Assembly (NCBI GenBank): GCA_905182985.1
Contig: CAJJDN010000122.1
Location: 215,535-279,534, forward strand
DNA from: Paramecium sonneborni
Taxonomy: Eukaryota > Ciliophora > Oligohymenophorea > Peniculida > Parameciidae
Length of the DNA stretch: 64,000 nucleotides
Direction of reading: 5' to 3'
This document shows positions 49,187 through 61,333 of the stretch, piece by piece. Numbering within the stretch: the stretch's first letter is position 1; every line of letters begins with the position of its first letter. Below the pieces are notes generated by a model. It was not told the origin of the DNA, did no database searches, and saw only the letters and a program-made list of their open reading frames with translations. Made by a program: the position numbers and the translations under genes.

Positions 49187-49936
49187 TCATTTTCTCCTGA
49201 CCAAATCTGATATTGGCCCATCTAATTCTATCAATTCCCCTTCCCCTTTATCAGAATATAATAAACACTATTAAGGCCATTCATCAAATAATTTTCCATT
49301 AAATTCTATTTAATCCCTTTATGTATAATTCTATAACACATATAATTTTCCATTAAACTTTGTGCACATTAAATAACATTATGTATCAAATTTGTAATTA
49401 AATTTTAATTTTACATCGATTTCTGAAGGAACTAGTTCTATACTTCCAAAATCATACTAATATGATCCATAGAGATAGATAACCTATGTATTATTTTTGA
49501 AAGAATCTGCAGATATTGTCACCTTAGCCTAATATACCAATAATTTCATAATATCAGTTTGAATATTGAACTTTTCATTAATTTCAAACTCTTTTTATTT
49601 TAAATTCAGTGGTTAATTCACATGTAAAGTAAGAATCGCCGGTTCACTTATAAATCCAAATATTTAAATGATAGTGGTTTAGTTATTATCAATAATGAAT
49701 TATTTTTATAATGGAGATGGATAAAAGGTCTATTTAAATAAACCTAACACATCAACAATAAATTTCTCCTACTTTAAGGGAAATTCTCCTTTCTCATTAC
49801 AAACTACTTAATATCCATCATAAGATATTGTTAAAATGGCTCCAACTGGTAATTTGTCTCTTGTTAATAAATAACCTAATTGATTTATTCTTCTAGCATA
49901 AAGTAAGTTTATTATTACTAAAATAATATAAAACAT
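49187..49936 (-). CDS. Secreted or lumenal protein of unknown function (249 aa)
   Basis: ATG 49934-49936 to TGA 49187-49189, 250 codons without intron. It opens with a signal peptide (MFYIILVIINLLYA). The mature part is beta-rich with few Cys (LPVGAILTISYDGYQVVCNE, AILTLHVNQPLNLKQKEFEI, VIYLYGSYQYDFGSIELVPS), and there is no second membrane helix, so it should be exported or retained in a lumen. No family recognised. The stop lies 46 bp from the start of the kinase-LRR gene, tandem on the minus strand. Confidence 0.65.
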
Positions 49937-50359
49937 TAGTTAAATTAAATAAATAAAATACATAGAATTATCTCATTTACAATAGTCCTAATTCACCATC
50001 ATCAAATCCCTTAATCCAATTGATGAAACATCATAAAAAATAATTCATTGTATAAATAATGATGTCTAGATAATATAATTTTTTATAATAAGAAAAGCCA
50101 GATGTGCCAATAGATATTTTTACTTTTCGGATGGGATTTAAAAGTTATCTGATTTTTTAATTCTTTTGATAACTTTATTAATAATATCTCTAGAAAATTT
50201 CTATAAATTGGAATACTATTATTAATCTATTTTTTTATGAAATCTATATTTGGTAGTGAATTGATCATTGAGATGATGTAGAATTATTAATTTAGATAAA
50301 TAAAGTATTAAAAGTTTTTATGTTTTAGACATTATATATTAATTGATAGAATTCAGAAA

Positions 50360-51314
50360 TCATAAAAAATAATCTGGATTTTAATTCCAAATTTTAGTTT
50401 AAGCATTCTTCATTTAATTTTCACTTGCTTAAAATATTTTAGCTCTCATTTCTAATTTATCACTAACTTCACAAACAGCTCCTGAATTACCACATCTATA
50501 ACAATAATTAGGAGCAGAGAAGATAGTTTTAAGTTAATCTTTGAATATACTTCTATATCCCTCCATAATAACTTAATGTGCTCTAAGAACACAACTTAAA
50601 TTATTGGTTTGTAAGAATTAAGCAAAAACATCTTAACCAAATTCTTTACCTACTCCTCTTTTGCTTTCTCCATAACCTTTTAATTCTTATTCATTTGGAT
50701 CATTCCATAAAAGTTCACACATTTCACCATTATCAGGAATTTCAGATAATCTATTTAATGCTCTCACCTAAAATATAATGATATTATTATACATCATCTA
50801 ATAATTTAGCATCTTAAGCTATACCACCATGTACACACCATACTTTTTCATCAATTAATGCTGATAATGGCATATAATCAAATGATTCAGTTAAATATCT
50901 CCAAATATTTAAAGAACCATATTTTCTCATTGCTTCATCATATAATCCAAATGTTTATGTTAGAATACGTGATTCATGATTCCCTCTTAATAAAGTAATT
51001 TTATCTGGATTCTTTATTTTTAATGAATAAAGTAAACAAATAGATTCTATACTATGAAATCCTCTATTCACATAATCTCCTAAGAATAGATAATTTTAAT
51101 CTCCAACTTCTCCTGATTATTTAAAAACTTCAAATAAATCATATAATTATCCATGTATATCTCCTACAACAATAACTGGAGGATCTATTCTTTATACATT
51201 TCCTTCTTCAATGAATATTTCTCTTATTTTAGCACATAATTGTTTCACATCTTTCTCTTTTAATAACTCTCCATTCTTCAATTTCTCTATCGATTTGTCT
51301 AAATCAGTTTGCAT
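50360..51314 (-). CDS. Protein phosphatase 2A catalytic subunit (309 aa)
   Basis: ATG 51312-51314 to TGA 50360-50362, one 25-nt intron; 310 codons, exactly the PP2Ac length. Metal-site motifs: [25 protein letters not shown] and RAHQVIMEGYR are all present. The GDYVDRG motif reads [13 protein letters not shown]. The tail ends NPDYFL, the C-terminus that in PP2A is methylated on Leu and recruits B subunits, so this is PP2A rather than PP4 or PP6. It dephosphorylates Ser/Thr in many pathways. The Asp-to-Asn change in GDYVDRG touches a residue that hydrogen-bonds the catalytic His; activity might be lowered, or a paralogue may be the main enzyme. Confidence 0.94.
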
Positions 51315-51364
51315 TTATTTTTATATATTTATTTATATATATATGAATTTCTCTATATAGACAA

Positions 51365-51726
51365 TCAATTAGTTGGTTTGTCTTCGATGGCTTTCTATTA
51401 ACTTGATTCCCACATTAATCTTCTTAATAATAATCTTCCCTATAAAGTTGCATTAAACAAATGCATGCAAAACAGAATATAGCTTTGTGGAGATATTCTT
51501 AATGCCCATCTCATAAACAATGATGAATAACCTAATATATTCATAAATTCTTACAAACTAAAACACATTACATTTCCTTGCTAATTTTAGCAGGATCTCT
51601 ATTCCAATCATACAAGGCTTGAATTGGGAAAAACCAATTGCAGACTGGAGCCCAAAAATGTGTAGTTTTAGGTCCTGTTGATGAATGCACCCAAGTCCAA
51701 AACATTCCTGATACTTTGCTAGCCAT
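51365..51726 (-). CDS. MPC1: Mitochondrial pyruvate carrier 1 (112 aa)
   Basis: ATG 51724-51726 to TGA 51365-51367 with one 23-nt intron; 113 codons, the family size. GPKTTHFWAPVCNWFFPIQA, DWNRDPAKIS and SSLFMRWALRISPQSYILF match MPC subunits; the FMR...A...P...LF...N...Q order is closer to MPC1 than MPC2. It forms a heterodimer with MPC2 in the inner mitochondrial membrane and imports pyruvate. Tandem and just upstream of the PP2A gene (50 bp between). Confidence 0.9.
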
Positions 51727-52362
51727 TCGATTATATTATTATTAATATTAAAATTCAAATCTAATCTCCTTATTAATCATCATAATATCTATATTAGACA
51801 AAAATTATCATATCTTAAACGCATTATAAGATTATAATATCTTTAGAAATCAATGCGACATTGATTGAATTTCATTTAAATACCCAGAAAGATGTATGTA
51901 TCTTTATATATAAAAATGTTTATAATAATAAAAAAATAAATTATTATAAATATAAGATACTAATATATATTATAATATTACAGATTTTATAATAAATATA
52001 TTAATTTTAAACATTTTTATTATATATATTGTTTAGAATCACCAAATAATCTTAATTAGAATACTTATCTAATAAATAAATAATAATAACATAAAATCAC
52101 TTTATTTTCATTAATTTCTCTATTCAAAGATTCTAGATTTAATATAAATAAATAAGAACAATAGTAAATATATTGATATTTGTAGTTTCTCTCATTCTCT
52201 GATATCTCTCAACTAGAAAAAAGGATAAAAGTCTTTTTTTTTCGATTTGCAATATTTATTAAATCGATAATATCATAAAACTATAAAATGAATATATAGA
52301 TGAAGATCCCAATGTAGAGTTCTAAATTATTATTTTATTACAATAATTTAAATTATAATTGA
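51727..52362. other. Intergenic, about 640 bp
   Basis: Very AT-rich, divergent promoter region between MPC1 (minus) and the eIF2alpha-kinase-like gene (plus). A short frame near 52288 (ATGAATATATAG) precedes the called start and may be leader. No other feature seen. Confidence 0.5.
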
Positions 52363-54194
52363 ATGAATTAAGGAGAGAATGTTAACAAATAAGAAGATGA
52401 TCATAGATTAACTGATGAAGATCAAACATTTATTAATGAATAGACAGATGATGATAAGCGATTCTCTAATACAGTTGTTGATAGATGGGAATAAGGAGGA
52501 TTAGAAGCCTTGTTGGTAAGATTGAATATAAATGGAAATTAGGAATTAGAAAATCGAAATAAGTAGGAATTTTTAAGTTCAGAAGAGAAAAGTATGTTTT
52601 CAGAGTTCATTGTTATATGTTAGATCAGAAAGGATAAATATATAAATGAATAAGACCCACATCTTTAATTTTTGATGGAAAAAGCTGTATACAAAGGAGT
52701 TTAAAAGATTCTAATAAAAGCTTAAAAAATTTAAGACAAAGAACAATGGCAAGTATGTATGATTACAATATTAGAGAGAACAATAAAGATTGATGAGACT
52801 ATTCTATTCAGATATGAATATTGGTTTTATTACATCAACAGGGTAATTAAAATCAACAGTTTTCATTTATGTTCATATATCTATTGCAAGTAATTTAGAC
52901 AATCGATAAATAAATATGAATTTTAATAAAGAGGATCTAAAAATTATAGCAAATTATTTTTCAATAGATGAAAGAAATAAATCTAGTAAATCTAGTCCAG
53001 AATTCACATCTCCTATTTTAACTAAATAAAAATCAGAAAAAGAGTAATTTATACAAAGTAGTGCAGGTTCAAAAACTTTATCATAGAATGAAGGTGAAGT
53101 TGAAAATTAGTTAAAAAAAAGTCTGCCTCTTTGTCATTAAAGTAATTGGTTAAAATAAGAATTTATTAAGAAAGATTATTTTAAAAAACAATTCTTAATT
53201 CTTTAAAAAACAAATGAGAATGATTTAAAATCAGGAGTTTAAATATTTTTTGTATATCGAATTAAAGATGATTAAATATATGCTGTGAAAAAAGTATTAT
53301 ACAAATAATAATATTTTATAGTCAAAATTGGCTTCTGATGTAATTTCCTTTTTTGATGTATTTTCAACAGTAAATCTTTCAGAAATTACAAATGATTAAA
53401 GGAAAATTCGTGAGGCTAAAATATTATCTAAATTAAATCATCCTAATGTTTTAACTCTCTATGATTGGTGGATTGAAGAGGAAGAATGTGGTTATTCACT
53501 TTATCTAATGTCTGAATTTTGTTCATATCCAGGACTTAAACATTAAACAAATGATTTACTTAATTATGCTTATTATTATTTAAATCCAATGAATTGTAAA
53601 GAAAAGATAGAATAAATAAAAACAATAATGTTATAAATTATGGATGGACTTGAATATATTCATAAAAGAGGAATCGTACACAGAGATTTAAAACCTGAAA
53701 ATATATTTGTAACTTATGGTATTGATTGTTAATTGTAAGTTATGTTGGCTGATTTTGATTAAGGAAAAGATGTAAGAGAATCAAAATTATCTATTATTAC
53801 AGATGAAAAATTAAATGATAAAGATTTAAACTCAATTAAATCAAGAAATACAATTAATTCTGGTACTAGTGGTTATGCTACAGCGAATTCTTAAATAAAT
53901 AAGGAATATGATAAAATGGATGAATTTTATGCATTAGGAGTCACTCTTCTTCATTTAATTTTAGCATTTCCAGGAGAACCTAAAAATCGGAATCTATACA
54001 CAAATACTTTTGCCATTAGTGATATTTCTGATGTCTTACTCTTATTTGATAGTTGGGCTGTTAAATTAGTTAAAAATAAACATCCAGAATTTAATTTCTA
54101 ATAATATTTTCATCTTATGGAACTTGCTAAAGCTCTTCTTGAAAAAAAAGTTAAAGAACATGATCATATTAGAAAAATCATACAAAAATGGTGA
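52363..54194 (+). CDS. eIF2alpha-kinase-like protein kinase (about 593 aa)
   Basis: ATG 52363 to TGA 54192. Introns of 22 and 28 nt (the latter directly after AVKK) give 594 codons; a further in-frame 27-nt intron near 52515 is possible. The first 270 residues are acidic and Gln/Ser-rich. The kinase domain has YAVKKS (ATP Lys), an insert, [20 protein letters not shown] followed by WIEEEE (the W-I-E pattern typical of GCN2/PERK/PKR), [16 protein letters not shown], then LADFDQG instead of DFG, and [14 protein letters not shown]. So it belongs near the eIF2alpha kinases that shut down translation under stress. The DFG Gly is Asp but the metal-binding Asp is kept; the APE motif is not obvious. 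No regulatory domain such as HisRS-like or RWD is visible. Confidence 0.75.
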
Positions 54195-54413
54195 ATTGTT
54201 GTGTATTATAATTCATCTTGATATTTTTATTATTTATATATAAATCATTAATATTAATTTTTGGTATTATTTTTAATATTATAACCCACAAATATACTGT
54301 AAAAATAAACTCTGATTTCTCAATTTATCTTCTTTCTTTCAAATTTAACTTCATATCTATTTTTCTTTTATATAAGATATTTATTATCCTGCTTTCTTAA
54401 AATAATAATATTA

Positions 54414-56016
54414 ATGGGAACTTGCTAAGGAACTAAAAAAACTCAATAAAACAAACCAAATCTTGAAATTCAAATTCCTAATACTAATAATCTTGATCAA
54501 TCCAAAAAAACAACTAATTCTTAGTCTAAAAGTGCATGTTTAGAAAAAAAGACACCTTAAAGTTCTTAAAGACATACTTTAAAAAGTTAACAATTTCAAT
54601 TCAATAATTCATCAAGTGATTCAGCTTTAAAAAGTAGACTTTCAACTCCTATGGTTGATCTAAAAAGTATAGAATAAGATTAAGTAAGAACAACTAAACA
54701 TAAAACAACTTTTAAAATGAATGCTACAGTAAAGAAGATAGCCTTCTCTAAGTTTTATTCAGTTTAATAAAACAAGAAGAGTAGCTTTTCTAAAATGGCT
54801 GGAGGTAGTATACTTGTTCAACATAATATGACAGGTAAGTTGCACTATGCTGATATTTTAGAAAGCACAAAAGAGACTCAATAATATGTTGATGAATTAT
54901 TACGATGTCAATTGGTAATAATATCATATTTATATGCTTAGTAACATCCAAATATAACAAATGTTATAGAAATTTTAGAGGACAAATCTTAATATATAAT
55001 TATCAAAGAATGCGCTTAGGGAGTTCCAATTACATTTTCCGAACCTATTGAAAGATAAAAAGTCATAATAAAATAAATAATAGAAATAGTTTGTTATTTG
55101 CATAGTAAAAATTTAATACATGGAGCATTATGGCTTGGTGCTTTCGAAAGAAATAATGAATTAGTTAAATTAGTAGATATTTAGAGTATTTTTATAAGAC
55201 ATGAACCCACAAATAATGATACTGAATATTATGCTCCAGAATGTACACTTAATTAAACTATTTATACAAAAGAAAGAGATATTTGGGCAGTTGGAATGAT
55301 AGCTCATAATATTATATAAGGTAGATATTTTAAAGCAACAAATGCTGAAGATATTATTAAAGAAATAGAATAAGTGAGAATTAGGAAACATTTACATATT
55401 GATAATTCTATAGACAAAGAATTTTTAGAAAAGTTTTTACATATTACTCCTGAAAAAAGAATACCACTTTAAGAAGCATTAAAAGATTAATTCTTTCCTA
55501 AAACTTTTGAAATTTAAGAATTTGATTAAATATTACAACGAAATAAAGGTTTAAAAAAAATAAGTGTTTTACAATAATGTCTATTATTGTTATTTATTAA
55601 TTAATTTGAAGAATAAAAGATAAAATTATAAAAAGTGTTTTAAAATCTTGACGGAGATTATGATGGGAAAATCTCAAAGAATGAATGTATGGCTTTATAT
55701 CCTGATAAAGAGTAGTAAATCAATTCTCTTTTTGATTTACTTTCTCTAAAAGACAAGATGGATTTTTAAGAATTTTTAGTCATTTCAGCTGATCGCACCT
55801 AATTATTAACTTCTTAAAATATTGAAACTATTTTTAATCTATATGCAACAGTCAAAAAGTACTTGCTTTAATAAACTTTAGTAAATATATACAAGTCTAG
55901 AGAAAATGAATTATAAGAAGCTTTTAATTAATATGATCATCCTCATGTAATATTTTAAATAATATATTTAGTTAAATTTTAAAACTTTCGAAACTCTTTT
56001 GACAGAATTATTGTGA
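54414..56016 (+). CDS. CDPK-like pseudokinase with EF-hands and myristoylation motif (516 aa)
   Basis: ATG 54414 to TGA 56014 with introns of 27 and 25 nt; 517 codons. N-terminus MGTCQGTKK fits myristoylation with a nearby palmitoylatable Cys. A long Ser/Lys/Gln leader precedes a kinase fold (HPNITNVIEILED, EIVCYLHSKNLIHGALWLGA, YYAPECTL, KERDIWAVGMIAHNI, EFLEKFLHITPEKRIPLQEA). The catalytic HRD is HGA and the DFG is VDIQ, and the glycine loop is unrecognisable, so it should not phosphorylate. It ends with at least one good calcium loop (DGDYDGKISKNE) and degenerate EF-hands. The order kinase-EF-hands is that of calcium-dependent protein kinases; this one looks like a membrane-bound calcium-responsive pseudokinase. 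Confidence 0.82.
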
Positions 56017-56076
56017 TCTTTATGAATAATAATATAATTTTAAATAAAATCAAATATTTTAAAATATATAAATTTA

Positions 56077-57585
56077 TCAATTATCTGATATCATAAATGA
56101 ATCAACAACTGCATAACCTGCAGCTACTCCTCCTTCATTATCTAAATATCTCTTTGTCCTAACTAAATATCCTCCAACTTCATTCACTAATATATTTTCT
56201 CCTTCATTTATAAAATATCCAATAACACTTATTTCACTTATTACAGCTTAAATATCTAATTATCCTCTTCTCATCATAAATCCAATACGTGGAATAGGTT
56301 TGATTCTTTCCATAACAATAAACTCTGTTCTTTATTCAGGACTTAATTTTAATAATTCAGGTATAATTTAATCATCATAATAATTATTTCCTCCGCCTTC
56401 TCTTTATGGTTTTAGTACATAATCATAAGGATTCTATTTAATCATTTCTATTAACTAAATTATTAAACCTATTAAATTACCTTATCGTGTTAATCCTCAT
56501 GATCAAAACCCCATATTTTACAAAAGTTCTCACTTATTAATTGAGATTCATCTTTTGTTATAAACTTCTAAATTTAAGTTTCATCCAATAAAATTTATTA
56601 AAGTTTCTTAAAATTTACTAATTATGTATTCAAACTTGGACATTTAAGAGCTTTACTTAATTCAATCATTTCTCTGATATTCCAACATTCCTAAAATTTA
56701 TTATAACGTTTTCATACTTCATTTTCATATTAATCAAAAGTATAACCTGTTCTAAAATAAACTAATGCTATTTCTTATCCAAATGCTTTTAGAATTCCAT
56801 TCTCTGAAATGATATTACCAATTAATTTAATAAAAGTAGTCCTTTTGCTTAAAATTCCTAATTTTGCTAATCCCTTTTCTATGTATCTCTGATCATAAAC
56901 ATTCCCTTCAAATTCTGCTGTTATTATTAAAACAATTGCATTTTTATTATTATATAATTGATAAGCTTTATGTAATGCATCTACCATTATGTCATGATTT
57001 AAATCTTATTTCACTTTTATTTTATAATTCTCTTTTATTTATTTATAATAAGAATCAAATAATAGAGAATGATATTTCTAAACTCTATCAGAAATGAATC
57101 CAAAACTTATGGCTATACAATTATATTCTACTTGCATCCATTAATTTTAAGAAGCATTGTGTAAAAAATCATTTCGAACAATACAAATTGTATAGGGACA
57201 TTTTGTTTCTGATTTTTCAACTTTAGCCTATATTTATATCATTCTTCTAATAAATTCATCATGTTTAGCTAATCTTCCCAAAATACTAGTGTACCATTCG
57301 AAATCCATACCCATTTTAGCAACTACTTTTTACTATAAAATAGTTTTCTTTTTTAAATCATCAATAATATCATAATTTATCTATTTATTATATTATTTAT
57401 TATTATACATATAAAGGAAATAAACTAACTGGACAATTATCTGGAAACTATTATCCATCCTCCTTATATCTATACAATATTCCTTAACATTAAGCAAAAT
57501 CATGAAAAGTTGGTAAATTACACTCAATAATCCCTTTCAAAATATTTTGAGCATTCTTAATTTTTGGTGAGAAATCCTTCATCAT
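56077..57585 (-). CDS. GSS: Glutathione synthetase (475 aa)
   Basis: ATG 57583-57585 to TGA 56077-56079 with introns of 28, 27 and 26 nt; 476 codons, the length of eukaryotic glutathione synthetases (human 474). Matches run end to end: CPVSLFP, MDFEWYTSILGRLAKHDEFI, NCIAISFGFISDRV (gamma-Glu-Cys site region), NNKNAIVLIITAEFEGNVYD, DQRYIEKGLAK, QEIALVYFRTGYT, the ATP loop LKPQREGGGNN, FIVMERIKP, and the closing GYLVRTKRYLDNEGGVAAGY. It joins gamma-glutamylcysteine and glycine using ATP in the cytosol. The same frame stays open for 165 codons upstream; see the next entry. Confidence 0.95.
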
Positions 57586-58080
57586 GAATTCAACATTAAA
57601 ATAGTAGTTTTACAAAAAGTTGTTTGATAAAACTTTTGCTAAATATTGATATAATATTTAAAAATTATTATAAAGTAAATTTGGATACATATTATTAACA
57701 ACTTCTAATAATTCTACTAATAGCATGTCTGAAACAGACAATAATTTCTCATTTTCTAAATATTTTAATTGATTTTTGATAATTAAATTCTGCATATTTA
57801 TACAATGTTCCAAAACATCGTTTTTCACATCAATTCCTTAATTTAAAGACTTTTATATGGTTTAATAAAATGGTTTGAGCGATTCTAATAAAGTAAATGA
57901 ATTCGTAAAATATTTGCTAAAATTTTCAAGTTTTTCTGAAATCTAAACTAATTTGATTAATTATTCGAAGATGCAAATTTCTTCTACAAATTGAATTTAG
58001 ATAGGTAAATTTAAACTCTTGATAATACCATTTATAGGTTCAGATCCAAAGCGGTATTGTAATGATTAACTTGATATCAT
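57586..58080 (-). CDS. In-frame upstream extension of the glutathione synthetase frame (165 codons)
   Basis: From ATG 58078-58080 (MISSQSLQYRFGSEPING) the minus frame runs into the glutathione synthetase start without a TGA. The sequence is helical and Leu/Asn/Gln-rich (KLENFSKYFTNSFTLLESLK, VSDMLLVELLEVVNNMYPNL) and not part of any known glutathione synthetase. Either it is a lineage-specific N-terminal extension (total about 640 aa), or a separate gene whose last exon I mis-framed. The Met at 57585 alone gives the expected enzyme length. Confidence 0.5.
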
Positions 58081-58331
58081 TAATTTTAATTTAAATAATA
58101 AATATTCATTTTTATATTATTTTAAATATAGAATTGAAACAAAAATATAATTTAAATTTTTTATAATTAATCTTAATTCTTACAAATGTTAAGAACTTTA
58201 TTCTAACAAAAGTTAATTAGTTTTAATTTAAAAGATTCAAATTCCTTTCTTGTTTTAAAAATAATTATACATTTCTGTTAATTCAAGATAAGTACCTTAT
58301 TATTCTCAGTGATAAATATAAATTAAAATAT

Positions 58332-59673
58332 ATGACGCAAAACTAAATAAAAATGCTATTATGCGTATTTTAAGTAGCTTTCATATCAGCTGGGCTATAT
58401 TTCTATATATTCTGGAAGAAAATAGATAATGTAAAGATTACATTTTTAAATATGAGAAACCTTATTATGAATAGTTGGCTTTTGTGTATGGATTAATATT
58501 AGGATTTACAGAATTATTGGTTGCAATAATTTTATTCATTCTAATGAAAACTCGAGTACAAATCACATCTTTGGGAATGATTGGTCGTTATATTAGACAG
58601 AACTGCTACAAAGAATATTATGCATTAATAATAATAAATTTGGTATAGAACTTGATAATTAGGCATTTCTAATAGCATTTAATATAATAACAATTGTGGA
58701 TTCAGAATCAGTAAGTTTTAAAAATAGTTAATCTCTCCATTTTATAGCAGCATATTATATTTAATCGGTTCTTTTTGTATTATTCTCAAATGATCTATTA
58801 AAGAGAAGATCCTTGATTCCAAATGAATTTATGTTTGAAAGAGAGGGAATATTTCGATGTGCATATGAAGTCCTATATTATGTGGTATGTTTATTCATAG
58901 TATTAAGTAAATATATAAAAATAAAAATGATAGGCTACTTTTTAGTAACTCATTTTGATAAATTACCAGAACCAAATCAAACTTTATGTTAATTGATAAT
59001 TTTCACTTTACTATACTTATTTTATTCAATAACTAAATTGGGAATCTTGATTAAAATATTTTTGATTATTACTACTACTAAATTGCTCTATTCTTCAGCA
59101 AACTCAATTAAAAGTTTAGAAGAGGATTAGTAAAAAGGTTGTTAGATAATCTTAGTAGTTATAACAATAATATTCTTGATTAGAATGATTTAATAATGTG
59201 TAATTGGTTTTGTTAGAGCAAGAGAATAATATTTAAATTAAACTTAAAATTAACCACCTGATATTCTTAGTGCTTTAAATTTATTACCTCCAAGAGATCC
59301 TTACATTAGATAGTCAGCATAAATTATAAGTGAAGAATAAATTGAAATATTACCAGTGCTAAAATTTAAGATGGAGAATGAATTTGTTTGTTCAATATGC
59401 GATATGAATTTATAAAAGAATGAAATGGTCATGAAATTAAATTGTTCTCATATTTTCCATTCTGAATGTTTAAAACCTTGGATTAGAATTAAGAACTCTT
59501 GTCCTAATTGTAGATAATAAATAATTAATCAATTAATTAATTAAAATCATAATTAATAAGTTTTTGAAGCACCATAATAATAACAATAAATAGCTGAAAA
59601 TATTTAAATAGAAATTCCACCAGATTAAAATGAATATTAAGTACCTGAAAGACAGCAGGAAATATAAGAATGA
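58332..59673 (+). CDS. Membrane-bound RING-H2 E3 ubiquitin ligase (about 431 aa)
   Basis: ATG 58332 to TGA 59671; introns of 26 and 20 nt give 432 codons (a third in-frame 27-nt intron near 58908 is possible). About eight hydrophobic helices fill residues 10-290 (MLLCVFQVAFISAGLYFYIF, LAFVYGLILGFTELLVAIIL). Then comes a RING-H2 finger: CSICDMNLQKNEMVMKLNCS followed by HIFHSECLKPW and CPNC, with all eight zinc ligands in C3H2C3 order. The tail is Gln-rich. Such proteins ubiquitinate membrane or secretory-pathway targets. Confidence 0.85.
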
Positions 59674-59962
59674 GTTTCTTTTATATTTATTAATTTTATA
59701 AATAATTGTTAATCTCTAATGTTAACTAATAATGCATATTAATTTTGATACCTATATAAATAATGAAATCAAATTGGTATTTTATTACTACGATTCTTTA
59801 ATTTAGAATAAGAACAAAAAATATTGATGTCGCATACATGATATTTTTGACTGACCTTGAAATTCAAACAATGAGAATTGCTTTATAAATAATTCTTAAA
59901 AGATATTTAGAAGCATTTAGCTTTATTTAAATAATTCATTAATTAAAATATATCCATCTAGA

Positions 59963-61224
59963 ATGATTTGTGTGAGACATCACACTTTTTTAAACCAAAA
60001 ATATGCAATCTTTAACTAAGACAATCTGTTAATGATTGGAAAAGTATATTTATATTTAAAAGATAGTCTTAAAACAATCCAAAATATCGTATACCATACA
60101 GTATTGAAAGTATAATAACTTGGTGTTTAAGAGAGAATTAATAGCTATAAGGATTTGAGATAACAATAAATGGAAAGAAGAAATGGTTTGATATGAGTCA
60201 TCAATAGAGTTTGTAATTGATGCAAGCTTTAAATGGAAGATTTCTTTACAAAAATATATAGGCTTTCTATCAATTTTAATATATTATCGGTGTTGGAAGT
60301 TTTAGTAAAGTATAATTTAAATGTTATGTATTAGGTTATCAAAGTATTCAACACCTTAGAGAGAGAGTTCTACGCTTGCAAAGTGCTTAAATTATCTTAA
60401 TTTGATGTATCTAATTTTTATATTAATTCATAGGATTTTAAAAACGAACTTTCTATTCTTTAGTCATTAGATCATCCAAATATAATAAAAGTGAAAGAAG
60501 TCTATCTAGAGGACAAATAGATCTGGTTAATAACTAATTTAATAGAGGGAGGAACTTTGAAGGAATATTTAGAGAAATTAACTGAAATAACTCAATTCGA
60601 AGTTTATATAATTATGAAAGTACCTAATTTAATAATTTTAGTAAATATTAAATATAATTTAATATTTACATTCGAAAGGATATGTACATCGAGATATAAA
60701 ACCAGAGAATATTTTATTAAGTTAATATCGCAATCCATCTAAACTTTATTTGATTGATTTTGGTTTAACTGCAAAAAAGGAAGATGTGGCTACTAGATAT
60801 CCAAATTGTGGAACTCCAGGATACATAGCTCCAGAAGTTATTAATTTCGATCCTCATCATCCATATGATGAATTATGTGATATTTTTAGTTGTGGAGTAC
60901 TATTACATAAAATGTATATAAATAATTATAATTAGATTATATGGAGTAGATCTATTTGATGGATCATTTTATAGTGAAGTGTACTATTAAAATCAATAAT
61001 TTTGTTTAGAATAAGAATAATTCGATAACAATGAATTTGAACATCTACTTAAAGGAATGTTAAGAGAAAATCCTAATGCAAGATTAACTGCAACTTAAGC
61101 TTTAGAAATGTTAGAATAGATAGTTAATAACAAAAAAGATGCTTTTGAAGTTGACGTTTTAGATTCAGAAATTCAATAGATTAAGACAGTTTCAATTTAA
61201 ACTTTGAAAAGACTTGAAGGTTGA
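59963..61224 (+). CDS. PH-like domain / Ser-Thr kinase, tandem copy 1 (389 aa)
   Basis: ATG 59963 to TGA 61222 with introns of 23, 25, 22 and 22 nt; 390 codons. Residues 1-105 look like a pleckstrin-homology fold (LLMIGKSQNNPKYRIPYSIE, ENQQLQGFEITINGKKKWFD, LQLMQALNGRFLY with the final helix). The kinase follows: GVGSFSKV (the intron cuts directly after FSK), [64 protein letters not shown] and CDIFSCGVLLHKI. All catalytic residues are intact. The PH-like domain may target it to membranes. It is followed after 109 bp by a paralogue. Confidence 0.88.
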
Positions 61225-61333
61225 TATTGATTTCAATATATATTTTTATGTTCTCATTTAATGCAAATCATTCATTCTTACAATACTGAAATTTCTTAAA
61301 GTTTCATGTACACAATTATTAAATTTGTATTTT

